DNA of 29,650 bases from Candidatus Levyibacteriota bacterium (GTDB lineage: Bacteria > Patescibacteriota > Microgenomatia > Levybacterales > UBA12049). The notes under the pieces were generated by a model. The model was not told where the DNA came from. It did not search any database and saw only the letters and a list, made by a program, of their open reading frames with translations. The position numbers and the translations under genes are program-made. Shown here one piece after another: positions 22,413-29,650 of the stretch (its first letter is position 1; each line of letters opens with the position of its first letter). Location: positions 1 through 29,650 of the forward strand of contig JACOXV010000002.1 in the NCBI GenBank assembly GCA_016182225.1, written 5' to 3'.

Positions 22413-23596
22413 TTTCTTTTTTTAAGAGCGCTCTCTACAGCATTATATTCGTCCCACGGCTCTTCTCCTTTTCCGTAATTCATCGATTTTTCGTGTGCTT
22501 TTCCTGTAATTAAAACCATATCTCCGTCTTTTGCCATTTGTATCGCTGCCTCTACGGCTTTCTGTCTTTCTATTATTTTAAACACTTGGCATTTGTTATT
22601 TTTGATTCCCGATACAATTTCCTCCGCAATTTTGTTTGGATCTTCACTTCTTGGATCTTCTGATGTCAAAACTATTATCTCACTGTATTTTGATGAAATC
22701 TCTCCCATAAAGGGTCTCTTATGGGCGTCTCTTTCACCGGCACTTCCGAATACATGTATTATTCTTCCTTTTACTATTGGCTTAAGAGATGACAATAAAT
22801 TGGCAAAAGCATTCGGCGTATGAGCAAAGTCTATCATTACCGAAAATGATCCGGAATATACAATGTCAAATCTTCCAATCGGGGGCTTAAAACCGGCAAC
22901 TCCTTTTTTAATTTCCTCATCGGTTAATCCAAGAGCTTTAGCGCTGGCTATTCCGGCTAACATATTATATTTGTTGAAATCACCAACCAAATATTTTGAT
23001 TCGTAATTATAATCATCAATATTTATTTCTGCAGATTTATGAAAACCATAGGTAATCCAGTTCTTAATATTTTTTTTATTTTTCACATCCCCTAAAAACG
23101 CATAAGAACTATCATCAATATTTGCAATTACTTTTTGAGATAAATTGAGAAGTTTTATTTTCGTACTCACATATGCGTCGAATGTTTTATGGTAGTCAAG
23201 ATGTTCCGGGGTTATATTGGTAAGAACTCCAATTTTAAATGGAATCCCCCAAATCCTATGCTGATCAATTGAATGAGAGGTAACTTCTATTACGAAATAC
23301 TCTGACTTTTGAGAAACTGCTCTGCGAAGGAATTTTTGCAAAATAAAAGATGAGGGCGTTGTAACATGATTTTCAAGATCATATCCCTTGTTGTTAACAA
23401 TTGCTCCCACACTAGATATTAGCGAAACGTTTTTACCGGCGGTTTTTAAGATATGATAGATAAGATTTGCTGTGGTTGTTTTTCCGTCTGTTCCCGTAAC
23501 TCCAATCACGTTTATAGATTTTCCGGGAAATAAAAAAATACAGTTGAAGAAAAATGCAACGAGCAGATGATAAATGTTTTTTATTCTTTGCCACAT
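22409..23596 (-). CDS. murE: MurE-like UDP-MurNAc-tripeptide synthetase, lacking the N-terminal domain
   Basis: This Mur ligase adds the third stem residue. The 395 residues (about 490 is usual) start with a hydrophobic segment (about 8-24) and go straight to the ATP loop GVTGTDGKTTTA (32-43), so the UDP-binding N-terminal domain is missing. TSHSIDQHRI, LTNITPEHLDYH and DFAHTPNAF are present. The amino-acid selectivity motif reads SEDPRSEDP, i.e. EDPR where meso-DAP enzymes have DNPR; Arg is kept but the third residue cannot be decided. The start is set by TATAAT 6 nt upstream. The stop is inside the two-stem repeat. Confidence 0.9.
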   Translation of the reverse strand: MWQRIKNIYHLLVAFFFNCIFLFPGKSINVIGVTGTDGKTTTANLIYHILKTAGKNVSLISSVGAIVNNKGYDLENHVTTPSSFILQKFLRRAVSQKSEYFVIEVTSHSIDQHRIWGIPFKIGVLTNITPEHLDYHKTFDAYVSTKIKLLNLSQKVIANIDDSSYAFLGDVKNKKNIKNWITYGFHKSAEINIDDYNYESKYLVGDFNKYNMLAGIASAKALGLTDEEIKKGVAGFKPPIGRFDIVYSGSFSVMIDFAHTPNAFANLLSSLKPIVKGRIIHVFGSAGERDAHKRPFMGEISSKYSEIIVLTSEDPRSEDPNKIAEEIVSGIKNNKCQVFKIIERQKAVEAAIQMAKDGDMVLITGKAHEKSMNYGKGEEPWDEYNAVESALKKRK

Positions 23597-23602
23597 AGTA
23601 CA

Positions 23603-23631
23603 ATTATACCCTTAAAGATGGGATGTTTCTA
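23603..23631 (-). promoter_or_regulatory. internal murE promoter, leaderless spacing
   Basis: A perfect -10 TATAAT (23603-23608) lies 6 nt before the ATG. A -35-like TAGAAA (23626-23631) is 17 nt upstream. Confidence 0.6.
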
Positions 23632-23647
23632 CTTTTACTGCTTAAAA

Positions 23648-24991
23648 CTATGGGGTCTTTGCTCGTCTTCTATCCCAAAAAGGGCCTCTCCTTGGTAAGG
23701 ATTTTATATTGTCTTTGTCTTTAAGAAGAATCTCTACTGCTCTTTCTAAAAATAATGTGTTCTGGGAGCCCTTAACAAGCACTATATCTCCCTTTTTTAC
23801 GGTTGATTTAATTCTTTTTTCTGCATCCGAAAAAGTCAGGAAAGAAAAGTGCGGAAAATCAGCTTCTTCCAAAATCGGAACAGAAAAATTTTGAAGCATA
23901 GGACCTATTAAAATGGCTAAGTTAACCGTCTGGGAAATTTTTTCAGCTAATAATTCGTGCTGAATCTTACTTAAACTGCCCTGTTCTCTCATATCTCCTA
24001 TGACTGCGACTTTTCTTCTCTTTTTCCCTATCTTTGCCATAAAATCTAAAATTCCTGAAATAGGTTCTATTGTGGCATTATTATAGGAGGAATCAATAAT
24101 TAAGCTGTCATTTATACCTTCAAATATTGACATTCTGCCGGGCGGAAGATAAAAATTTTCCTCCAGTACCTTTATCCCCTCTTCAATTGGCACACCCAAT
24201 GCATGGGAAAGAGCAATAGGAAATAGGAAAGAATAAGAAAAAAAGGTAGGGAGCGGTCTTTTAATTTTTAAATTGTATGCATTATTTTTATGAGTAAATT
24301 TTATTTCAAACTTACTAATATCTGATTCCTCGTTTTCTATAAAATAGTCAGCGGTAGGATCTGTTCCGGAAATGGTGATAGGAGTTGATAGAATATTTCT
24401 ATGAATCTCTCTTATTCTTGTATCATCTATATTTAATATCGAAAAGCCGTCTTTTGGAATTGCTCTTATGAGATTTAGCTCTTCATTTCCTATTAAATCC
24501 AGGATTTTTTCTTTTCTTTTTTCTTCGTTGGGTTCATTTACCAACGGATCAAAATACTGGCTGTGCTCTATAGAAATGTTAGTTAGAATTCCTATTTTTG
24601 GCCTAACAATTTTTAGCAAGTACGTCATATTCTTGGGAGGAAACGGAGAATCAATTCCCATCTCTGCAATATAAATCTGGTATTTCTGCCAATTCGTAAG
24701 TAATTTAAAAGGGGCCAACAAAATAACTCTAAACCAATCTAAATATCCATAGTTTTTCATCTCAATTCCTAAAATATCCAGAGGTATTCCGCTTTCGCTA
24801 TTTTTCCCGGCAGAATATTTAACTTTAAACTTTGAAGAAAGAATTTGAGCAGAAAGACTTGTTGTTGAGCTTTTTCCGCTGCTTCCCGCAACTCCGATTA
24901 TGATTGGCCTTATTTTTTTTAACTGGGCTTTGGCAAAAAAACGAAGATAAAAAAGAACAAATGAAGAGAGAGCCCTCTTTATCTTATTCAT
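23648..24991 (-). CDS. murF: MurF-like UDP-MurNAc-pentapeptide synthetase
   Basis: This ligase adds D-Ala-D-Ala to the UDP-MurNAc-tripeptide. The 447 residues have the ATP loop GVAGSSGKSSTT (33-44), with Ser where Mur ligases usually have Thr. ILTNISIEHSQYFD follows, then IDSSYNNATIEP (normally DxYNANP), VIGDMREQG and VKGSQNTLFLERAVE at the end. The N-terminal domain is short and opens with a basic, hydrophobic stretch. No ddl gene lies nearby to supply D-Ala-D-Ala. Own promoter: TATAAT 8 nt upstream. In the usual dcw order murE precedes murF; here the order is reversed. Confidence 0.87.
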   Translation of the reverse strand: MNKIKRALSSFVLFYLRFFAKAQLKKIRPIIIGVAGSSGKSSTTSLSAQILSSKFKVKYSAGKNSESGIPLDILGIEMKNYGYLDWFRVILLAPFKLLTNWQKYQIYIAEMGIDSPFPPKNMTYLLKIVRPKIGILTNISIEHSQYFDPLVNEPNEEKRKEKILDLIGNEELNLIRAIPKDGFSILNIDDTRIREIHRNILSTPITISGTDPTADYFIENEESDISKFEIKFTHKNNAYNLKIKRPLPTFFSYSFLFPIALSHALGVPIEEGIKVLEENFYLPPGRMSIFEGINDSLIIDSSYNNATIEPISGILDFMAKIGKKRRKVAVIGDMREQGSLSKIQHELLAEKISQTVNLAILIGPMLQNFSVPILEEADFPHFSFLTFSDAEKRIKSTVKKGDIVLVKGSQNTLFLERAVEILLKDKDNIKSLPRRGPFWDRRRAKTP

Positions 24992-24999
24992 CTGCTGAT

Positions 25000-25005
25000 A
25001 TTATA
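25000..25005 (-). promoter_or_regulatory. internal murF promoter, leaderless spacing
   Basis: A perfect -10 TATAAT (25000-25005) lies 8 nt before the ATG; no good -35 is seen. Confidence 0.6.
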
Positions 25006-25030
25006 GACTATTTGCCCCAATTCTTAAAAT

Positions 25031-26710
25031 TTAGCGGTCAGGCGGAATTCCATAAAGAGATAGAATATCCCGTGCAATACTGAAAAACACCGGGGCTGCA
25101 GTTTCGGATCCATAAATTCTAGCCTTTGGTCTATCAAAAATAACTAACATTACGAATTTAGGATCATCGGCCGGAGCAAAACCTATAAAAGAAGCTATTG
25201 TTTTCTCTGGATCGTATTTTCCTTGAATTGGGATAGACGCGGTACCTGTTTTTCCGGCAATTCGATATTCTTTAATTGCAGTCCATTTGGCCTCTCCTTT
25301 GTCAACCGCATTTACCAGCATCTCTGTCATTACCTTTGCAGTAGCTTCAGAAATTGGCCGGCTAATTAACTTGGGCTCAATATCTACAACATCGCCATTT
25401 CTCGAATGTACCTCTTTGACAAGATGTGGCTGCATCATTTTTCCGTTATTGGCAATAGAAGAAAATGAAGTAAGTAGTTCTATCGGCGTTATGGAAATAC
25501 CTTGACCAAAACTTGCCGTAGCCAGATCAGCCTCATACCAGTCGTTTTTTTCTTTGATTTCAGGAGCAACTTCTCCCTGTAAATCTATTCCGGTTACAGA
25601 TCCTATTCCGAATTTATCGAAATATTTTAGCATTCCATCAAGTCCTAAGGTTTGACCGACAAAAACCATACCGGTATTATCGGAGTGCTGGATTACCTCA
25701 ATCATGTTTGTTCCCGGATAATACTTATCATTCCAGGTCTTTAGCTCATAACCACCCACACTTATCGGTCCTGAGCAAATTGGACAAACCGTAGTAGGCT
25801 TTAACTTTTTTTCATTTATTGCCGAGCCCATTATTAAAGGCTTAAAAGTAGACCCCGGTTCATATAGGTTGGAAATAAACGGATTCTTATAATTTTCCTG
25901 CGGATATTCCTCATATTTCTTGGAATCAAAAGAGGGAAAAGATGCCATAGCCAGAATCTCTCCCGTTTTAGGATCCAAAACTCCTACCATTCCTCCTTCC
26001 GCACCATATCTCTCTATACCTTCTTTAAGCTCTTTTTCTGCTACAAATTGGATTGACCTGTTTATTGATAAAACAAGAGTTTTCCCATCTTCTCCTCTTT
26101 TATCGTCATTTATTTTAGCTAGAATTGGCCGTCCTAATGCGTCATAGACTTGAATAATTGATTTTTCTTTTCCCCGAAGAAGTTTGTCATAAAATCCTTC
26201 TAAGCCAAAATATCCTTTGCTGTCGCCATTATCGTCCTTTCCTACAAACCCTATAAGATGGGCAGCCATAGACGCTTCGGGATAAAACCTGCTGAATTCT
26301 TGTTCGAATCCTATTCCGCGAATGTCATATTTCTCTATTTGATTTTTTGTCTTTGAATCAACATCTGTGCTCAGAGAAACCCAGAATAAATTCTGGGAAA
26401 GCTGGGCTGATAACGTGGCTGAATCTATTTTGAGAATTGGAGAAAGAAGATTAACAACAAATTCCTTATCTTCTATGTCCTTTGGGTTGGCAAAAATCCG
26501 ATAAGAAACCCTGTTTGCGGCAATTGGAAAACCGTCTGAAGTTTCTATCTCTCCTCTTTGGGAAAGAATTTTCGTAATCCGGCCGTACTGAGACTGCCCA
26601 AGATCAGCTAAATCTTCAGCTCTAACGACTTGCCAATAGAAAAGTCTTACAACAATTAAAAGGAATGCAAAAAGAAGAGCAAAAAGTGAGAATTTAAGTC
26701 TCCATGTCAT
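25031..26710 (-). CDS. ftsI: FtsI/PBP3-like peptidoglycan transpeptidase
   Basis: This class B penicillin-binding protein crosslinks septal peptidoglycan with FtsW. The 559 residues have one N-terminal membrane segment (about 7-27), a dimerisation/pedestal region and a transpeptidase domain. The domain has all three active-site boxes: EPGSTFKP (Ser287, Lys290), HSDN (342-345) and AGKTGTAS (485-492). A CPIC pair (309-312) is present near the active domain. The ATG overlaps the ftsL stop by one base (TAATG). Confidence 0.96.
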   Translation of the reverse strand: MTWRLKFSLFALLFAFLLIVVRLFYWQVVRAEDLADLGQSQYGRITKILSQRGEIETSDGFPIAANRVSYRIFANPKDIEDKEFVVNLLSPILKIDSATLSAQLSQNLFWVSLSTDVDSKTKNQIEKYDIRGIGFEQEFSRFYPEASMAAHLIGFVGKDDNGDSKGYFGLEGFYDKLLRGKEKSIIQVYDALGRPILAKINDDKRGEDGKTLVLSINRSIQFVAEKELKEGIERYGAEGGMVGVLDPKTGEILAMASFPSFDSKKYEEYPQENYKNPFISNLYEPGSTFKPLIMGSAINEKKLKPTTVCPICSGPISVGGYELKTWNDKYYPGTNMIEVIQHSDNTGMVFVGQTLGLDGMLKYFDKFGIGSVTGIDLQGEVAPEIKEKNDWYEADLATASFGQGISITPIELLTSFSSIANNGKMMQPHLVKEVHSRNGDVVDIEPKLISRPISEATAKVMTEMLVNAVDKGEAKWTAIKEYRIAGKTGTASIPIQGKYDPEKTIASFIGFAPADDPKFVMLVIFDRPKARIYGSETAAPVFFSIARDILSLYGIPPDR

Positions 26711-26988
26711 TATCGGATTGCTACAGGTACTTCAGAGTTTATCACGAAACCTTTTCTGTCCTCAACAAAACCAAGCCTTGCTGCTTTTGAAGAAATATTA
26801 TTAAGAGAGGAGAGATTAAATATTTTTTCTTTAATGAGTGCGTTTTCGGTTTCATAAAAGTTGATTTGCTCTTCCAGCCCACCCAAAACCGCACCATTTG
26901 TAGAAAGTCTATTTGCAACAGCTATTCTTGTAAAGGTTAACGCAACTATGGCTACAAATAATACACTAAGAATTATTCTTGGTCTCAT
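26710..26988 (-). CDS. ftsL: FtsL-like small division protein
   Basis: The 92 residues have a short cytoplasmic N-terminus, one membrane segment (about 6-24) and a coiled-coil-like stretch (about 36-60, LEEQINFYETENALIKEKI), followed by a region resembling the FtsL/DivIC tail (ARLGFVEDRKGFVI). Sequence conservation in this family is low; the call depends on topology and on its place between rsmH and ftsI, where FtsL is expected. It overlaps ftsI by 1 nt. Confidence 0.8.
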   Translation of the reverse strand: MRPRIILSVLFVAIVALTFTRIAVANRLSTNGAVLGGLEEQINFYETENALIKEKIFNLSSLNNISSKAARLGFVEDRKGFVINSEVPVAIR

Positions 26989-26990
26989 AG

Positions 26991-27875
26991 TTAATTTTTC
27001 TCAAAAAATCTAAGTTTTGCGCTTCTGCTTCTTTTATTTGTCTTCATTTCCAGTCTGTTTGGCAAAAGAGGTTTTTTGTTCACTACTATACCCAGTCCTC
27101 TTTTTTCAAAATCAATAAAAGCGTTTTTTACTATCCTATCTTCAAGCGAATGAAAAGTAATAACTCCCAATCTTCCCTTTGGCAAAAAAAGAGAAGACGA
27201 TTCGTTTAAAGCTTCCCTTAAAACATCCAGCTCGTTATTGACTGCTATCCGCAGTGCCTGAAATATTTTTTTAGCAATTCTAGTTCTTTTCATCTGATCT
27301 AGCCTATGCTCCGGTATTTTATATACACGTGCAATAATTGTCACCAAATCATTAGTCGTCTGTATTGTGCCTATTTTACGGGCGCTAACAATAGCATTTG
27401 AAATCGCCCTACTATTTGATTCTTCACCAAATTTGTAAAAAATGTCAGACAGTTCATTTTTATTTAAAAGATTTATCAAATCAGCCGCTTTTATAGGAGA
27501 ATTGCTATCCATTCTCATATCCAGTGGTCCGTTCTGTTGGTAACTAAAACCTCGCTCATTTGAATCAATTTGATGGCTTGAGACTCCCAAATCAAAAACT
27601 ATTCCGGAAACTTTTTCAAACCTATTTTTTATTGCAATATTTTTTATATCTCTAAAGTTTCCGTGAGCTAGATGAAGCTTTGAAGAAGAAATTTTTCCTT
27701 TAACGTAATTGATAGCATCCAAATCTGTATCAATCGCTAAAACTTCTCCGCCTCTTCTTAAAATTTCCTCTGTGTGTCCTCCTCCGCCCAAAGTAGCATC
27801 TATATACTTTTCTCCGGGTACTACTTTTAAGCCATCTATTGTTTCTTGTAAAAGAACGGTCCTATGGAAATTCAT
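26991..27875 (-). CDS. rsmH: RsmH (MraW), 16S rRNA C1402 N4-methyltransferase
   Basis: This SAM-dependent enzyme methylates C1402 in the ribosomal P site. The 294 residues start HRTVLLQETIDGL, followed by the SAM loop YIDATLGGGGHTEEIL (24-39), FDLGVSSHQIDSNERGFS, GPLDMRMD and ITFHSLEDRIVKNAF. A clear Shine-Dalgarno GAAGGAG (27882-27888) lies 6 nt before the ATG, in the last codons of mraZ. This contrasts with the leaderless operon heads and shows that SD initiation exists here for internal genes. Confidence 0.97.
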   Translation of the reverse strand: MNFHRTVLLQETIDGLKVVPGEKYIDATLGGGGHTEEILRRGGEVLAIDTDLDAINYVKGKISSSKLHLAHGNFRDIKNIAIKNRFEKVSGIVFDLGVSSHQIDSNERGFSYQQNGPLDMRMDSNSPIKAADLINLLNKNELSDIFYKFGEESNSRAISNAIVSARKIGTIQTTNDLVTIIARVYKIPEHRLDQMKRTRIAKKIFQALRIAVNNELDVLREALNESSSLFLPKGRLGVITFHSLEDRIVKNAFIDFEKRGLGIVVNKKPLLPNRLEMKTNKRSRSAKLRFFEKN

Positions 27876-27876
27876 A

Positions 27877-28305
27877 TTATTCTCCTTCGGACAGTTTGGC
27901 GGTTATCGGTTCTATATCTTTTATTAGCGCGCTACTGTGCTCTTCCCATCTTTTCTTGTCCCAGAGTTCGACATAGCGTGAAATTCCCAAGCAGACAACC
28001 TCAGTCGTGATGCCTGCATATTCCTTTAAGTGTTCTGGAATGATAAATCTTCCTTTTTGATCAAGCTCTACTTCTGTCGCTGTGCCAAGTAAAAATCTTT
28101 GTGTTTCGCGTGTCGCTTTTTCTGTAAAAGGCTTTCCCTCCGTCCCTTCCAGAAGCGAGCTCCATCGATCAAGCGCAACAATTATTAAAGAACCTTCAAA
28201 CCCCTGGGTAACTATTAAATGGTCTCCCAGTGCTTTTCTAAATTTCTTCGGAAATATGATTCTATTTTTCTCATCAAGCTTACTTGATTCCTGCCCAATC
28301 AACAT
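27877..28305 (-). CDS. mraZ: MraZ, transcriptional repressor of the dcw cluster
   Basis: The 142 residues hold two AbrB-like repeats: KLDEKNRIIFPKKFRKAL (about 9-26) and ELDQKGRFIIPEHLKEYA (about 80-97). MraZ forms a ring and binds direct repeats with 10-bp period upstream of its own gene. Such a run is present at 28325-28380, so autorepression and control of the downstream division genes is likely. It is the first gene of the cluster and ends 1 bp before rsmH. Confidence 0.96.
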   Translation of the reverse strand: MLIGQESSKLDEKNRIIFPKKFRKALGDHLIVTQGFEGSLIIVALDRWSSLLEGTEGKPFTEKATRETQRFLLGTATEVELDQKGRFIIPEHLKEYAGITTEVVCLGISRYVELWDKKRWEEHSSALIKDIEPITAKLSEGE

Positions 28306-28324
28306 ATTCTTTCAGTGAAACATC

Positions 28325-28380
28325 TCCCACTTTTTCCCACTTTGTTCCACTTATTACCATTTTGAACCGCTTTGAAAACC
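28325..28380 (-). promoter_or_regulatory. MraZ box array (10-bp direct repeats)
   Basis: On the minus strand successive 10-bp units begin GTGGGAGATG, GTGGGAAAAA, GTGGAACAAA, ATGGTAATAA, GCGGTTCAAA and GGTTTTCAAA (from nearest to farthest from mraZ). Three units are strong GTGG boxes and the farther ones decay. Period and sequence match known MraZ boxes (TGGGN repeats every 10 bp). They overlap the -10 and downstream region of the promoter. Confidence 0.85.
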
Positions 28381-28387
28381 ATGTCAA
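28359..28387 (-). promoter_or_regulatory. dcw cluster (mraZ) promoter
   Basis: A perfect -35 TTGACA (28382-28387) and a weak -10 CAAAAT (28359-28364) are 17 nt apart. The promoter lies within the MraZ boxes. Unlike other operon heads here, the start codon is about 50 nt downstream, so this message has a leader. Confidence 0.65.
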
Positions 28388-28411
28388 GAGGGAAAAAGGG
28401 CAAAATAGTGT

Positions 28412-28431
28412 GTGTTTTAAGTAAAAAACAC
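28412..28431 (-). terminator. AT-rich hairpin behind the MsrA fusion gene
   Basis: GTGTTTT (28412-28418) pairs with AAAACAC (28425-28431) across a 6-nt loop, 13 bp after the fusion gene's stop. GC content is low and the T-tract is poor, so it is at best a weak terminator. No other convincing intrinsic terminator was found in the window. Confidence 0.3.
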
Positions 28432-28443
28432 TAAATAAATTGC

Positions 28444-29571
28444 TTATGAGGATTTGTATTCTTCTTTCACAACCGAACCAAACTTTTCCAGAAGTTTTTT
28501 TATTTTTGGTGCGATTACAAAGTTGCAATATGGATATGTAATGTTCTTCTCATAATAATTCTGGTGATACTCTTCAGCTTTGTAGAATTTTCCAAAAGGA
28601 ACAATCTCGGTAATTACTTTTTTATCAAGATCTGCCTCCTGATCTGATTTTGCTCTCTCAGCTTTCTTTTTCTGCTCGACGTTTCGATAAAAAATTACAG
28701 ATCTATACTGAGTACCAACATCATTTCCCTGCTGATTAAGACTCGTAGGATCGTGCGTAGCAAAGAAAACTTCAAGAAGTGTGTCATATGTGATGATAGA
28801 TGGGTCAAAGATTATCTGAACAGCCTCAGCATGCCCTGTAGTGCCTTCCGTGACCTCGTAGTAATTGGGGTTGTCCTTATCTCCGCCGGAGTAGCCTGAT
28901 TCTACAGATATAACGCCTTTAAGACGCTTAAATACAGCCTCTGTGCACCAAAAAGCCTCTTTGCCCCTTCCACTAGATAATGCTTCCTGGCACGGACCAA
29001 CCCATCTCTGAAGTTCTGGTATGACCTCTGCATGCCGGAGTATACGCAGAGAGGGCTCTCCATATCCTATTACTTCTTCAATTAAAGGTTGGTGATCGCT
29101 AATCCTTATCCTAGCCATCAGAATTGGATTGCAAATTAATATCTCAGGAAGAGAGACTTGGGATGGATCTCTAAAATACTCTTCGAGAGAAATTTGACTT
29201 TCTAAATATCTCCTGTCTCTTTCTCTATATTCTTCTACTAAGTGCTGAAGTTCTTCTTGGGTAAGGATCTCTCCTCCTGGATAAACAAGGGCTTGATCAG
29301 CAACCCTAACGACATCTCTTGGGGTAATAGTCAATTCCAAAAGCAGCTCACCTATATGCTCTTTAAGCTTCCCCCATGCATCTGGAAAGTCCTCATTATC
29401 TACCCATGAAGAAGGAAGAGGCTCAGGCAAAGCAAAAATAGCTCTGTCTCCATCTAATGAATCGGAATCTTTTCCAAAAAAGGATGGCGGATATAAACCG
29501 GGATTAAGACCAAATGGACCTTCTCTAATTCGAGCCCATTTCTCTAAATGAGTATAGTGGTAAACTATCAT
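28444..29571 (-). CDS. fusion of an ART-like N-terminal domain with an MsrA-like domain
   Basis: The 375 residues have two parts. Residues 204-362 match peptide methionine sulfoxide reductase A: GYSGG (226-230), GHAE (246-249), DPTSLNQQGNDVGTQYRS (274-291), YHQNYY (335-340) and a C-terminal Cys349. The catalytic box GCFWC reads EAFWC (205-209), so Ala replaces the nucleophilic Cys while the second Cys209 stays. Residues 1-200 are not a known MsrA extension. Their start YHYTHLEKWARIREG and the later LPEILICNPILMARIRI look like an ADP-ribosyltransferase-type fold (His near the N-terminus, a late Glu before a hydrophobic strand), as in DarT-like and RNA 2'-phosphotransferase-like proteins; this is a visual judgement. 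Promoter: TTAACA, 17 nt, TATAAT, 8 nt, ATG. Confidence 0.8.
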   Translation of the reverse strand: MIVYHYTHLEKWARIREGPFGLNPGLYPPSFFGKDSDSLDGDRAIFALPEPLPSSWVDNEDFPDAWGKLKEHIGELLLELTITPRDVVRVADQALVYPGGEILTQEELQHLVEEYRERDRRYLESQISLEEYFRDPSQVSLPEILICNPILMARIRISDHQPLIEEVIGYGEPSLRILRHAEVIPELQRWVGPCQEALSSGRGKEAFWCTEAVFKRLKGVISVESGYSGGDKDNPNYYEVTEGTTGHAEAVQIIFDPSIITYDTLLEVFFATHDPTSLNQQGNDVGTQYRSVIFYRNVEQKKKAERAKSDQEADLDKKVITEIVPFGKFYKAEEYHQNYYEKNITYPYCNFVIAPKIKKLLEKFGSVVKEEYKSS

Positions 29572-29579
29572 CGAAGAGA

Positions 29580-29608
29580 ATTATATTAAAACAATTATTA
29601 TTTGTTAA
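29580..29608 (-). promoter_or_regulatory. promoter of the ART/MsrA fusion, leaderless spacing
   Basis: The -35 TTAACA (29603-29608), 17-nt spacer and perfect -10 TATAAT (29580-29585) lie 8 nt before the ATG. Confidence 0.75.
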
Positions 29609-29623
29609 GCCCCCTATCTAAAC

Positions 29624-29632
29624 TGTTATAAT
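29624..29632 (+). promoter_or_regulatory. extended -10 promoter of the right-edge gene
   Basis: TGT-TATAAT (29624-29632) is a perfect extended -10, 6 nt before an ATG at 29639. It is divergent from the fusion gene's promoter, with about 15 bp between the two. Confidence 0.6.
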
Positions 29633-29638
29633 TAGACT

Positions 29639-29650
29639 ATGAGCGATGTT
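29639..29650 (+). CDS. start of an unidentified gene cut by the window edge
   Basis: Only four codons (M S D V) are visible. The call rests on the extended -10 at leaderless distance, the same arrangement as at other operon heads in the window. Confidence 0.4.

Noticed and set aside
28309..28322. parS-like site TGTTTCAC-TGAAAG in the mraZ leader
   Set aside because: The left half equals a parS half-site, but the right half lacks one base and diverges, so it is not a full palindrome; it may be chance.

Overview
The window looks like a compact, AT-rich chromosome segment from a bacterium of the Candidate Phyla Radiation (Patescibacteria), most likely in or near Microgenomates. This is an inference from protein style: an IleRS with an HYGS signature, a MurG with a shortened N-terminal glycine loop, truncated FtsQ and MurE, genes that abut or overlap, and no long non-coding DNA. 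Almost everything lies on the minus strand; the exceptions are a signal peptidase, a membrane protein, a TrmB-type regulator and one gene start at the right edge.

Layout. 1-250: three short hairpins, an intact tRNA-Val(CAC), and on both sides of it the two halves of a second tRNA-like sequence. 310-8370: signal peptidase I; parB, rpmA (L27) and rplU (L21); ileS-rodA; a 102-residue orphan; a decayed CAP-domain gene; an L,D-transpeptidase; a phosphoribosyltransferase. 8425-12494: a polytopic GT-C-like membrane protein, a class 1 dihydroorotate dehydrogenase, a TrmB-like regulator, and a Doc toxin with an AbrB-type antitoxin. 12538-28305: a nearly complete division and cell wall (dcw) cluster. 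In transcription order it reads mraZ, rsmH, ftsL, ftsI, murF, murE, murC, murA, a GlmU-type nucleotidyltransferase, mraY, ftsW, murG, ftsQ, ftsA, ftsZ. murD, murB and ddl are not in the window. 28444-29571: an unusual fusion of an ADP-ribosyltransferase-like N-terminus with an MsrA domain that lacks the usual catalytic Cys. A further gene begins at 29639 and runs off the edge.

How the genes work together. The dcw block supplies most of the UDP-MurNAc-peptide and lipid I/II pathway (MurA, MurC, MurE, MurF, MraY, MurG), the septal polymerase pair FtsW/FtsI with FtsQ/FtsL, and the FtsZ/FtsA ring. RodA, the L,D-transpeptidase and the signal peptidase add elongation, crosslinking and export. MraZ probably represses the head of the cluster through a run of 10-bp GTGG-type boxes.

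Main signals beyond ordinary annotation. (1) Nearly every operon head has a -10 hexamer, often a perfect TATAAT, exactly 6-8 nt before its ATG or GTG, so transcripts should be leaderless; some internal genes instead have a Shine-Dalgarno. This also re-sets several start codons. (2) Two dcw junctions (mraY-ftsW and murE-murC) carry copies of one element that supplies the upstream stop codon and can form two interlocking stems, both supported by compensatory changes between copies (pseudoknot topology). (3) Two other junctions (ftsW-murG and murC-murA) carry a CCCGTTAGA inverted repeat whose 3' arm runs into the downstream start codon. (4) A tRNA sits in the anticodon loop of another tRNA-like gene. 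(5) The ART-like/MsrA fusion. All functional statements are read from the sequence by eye; no database search was run.
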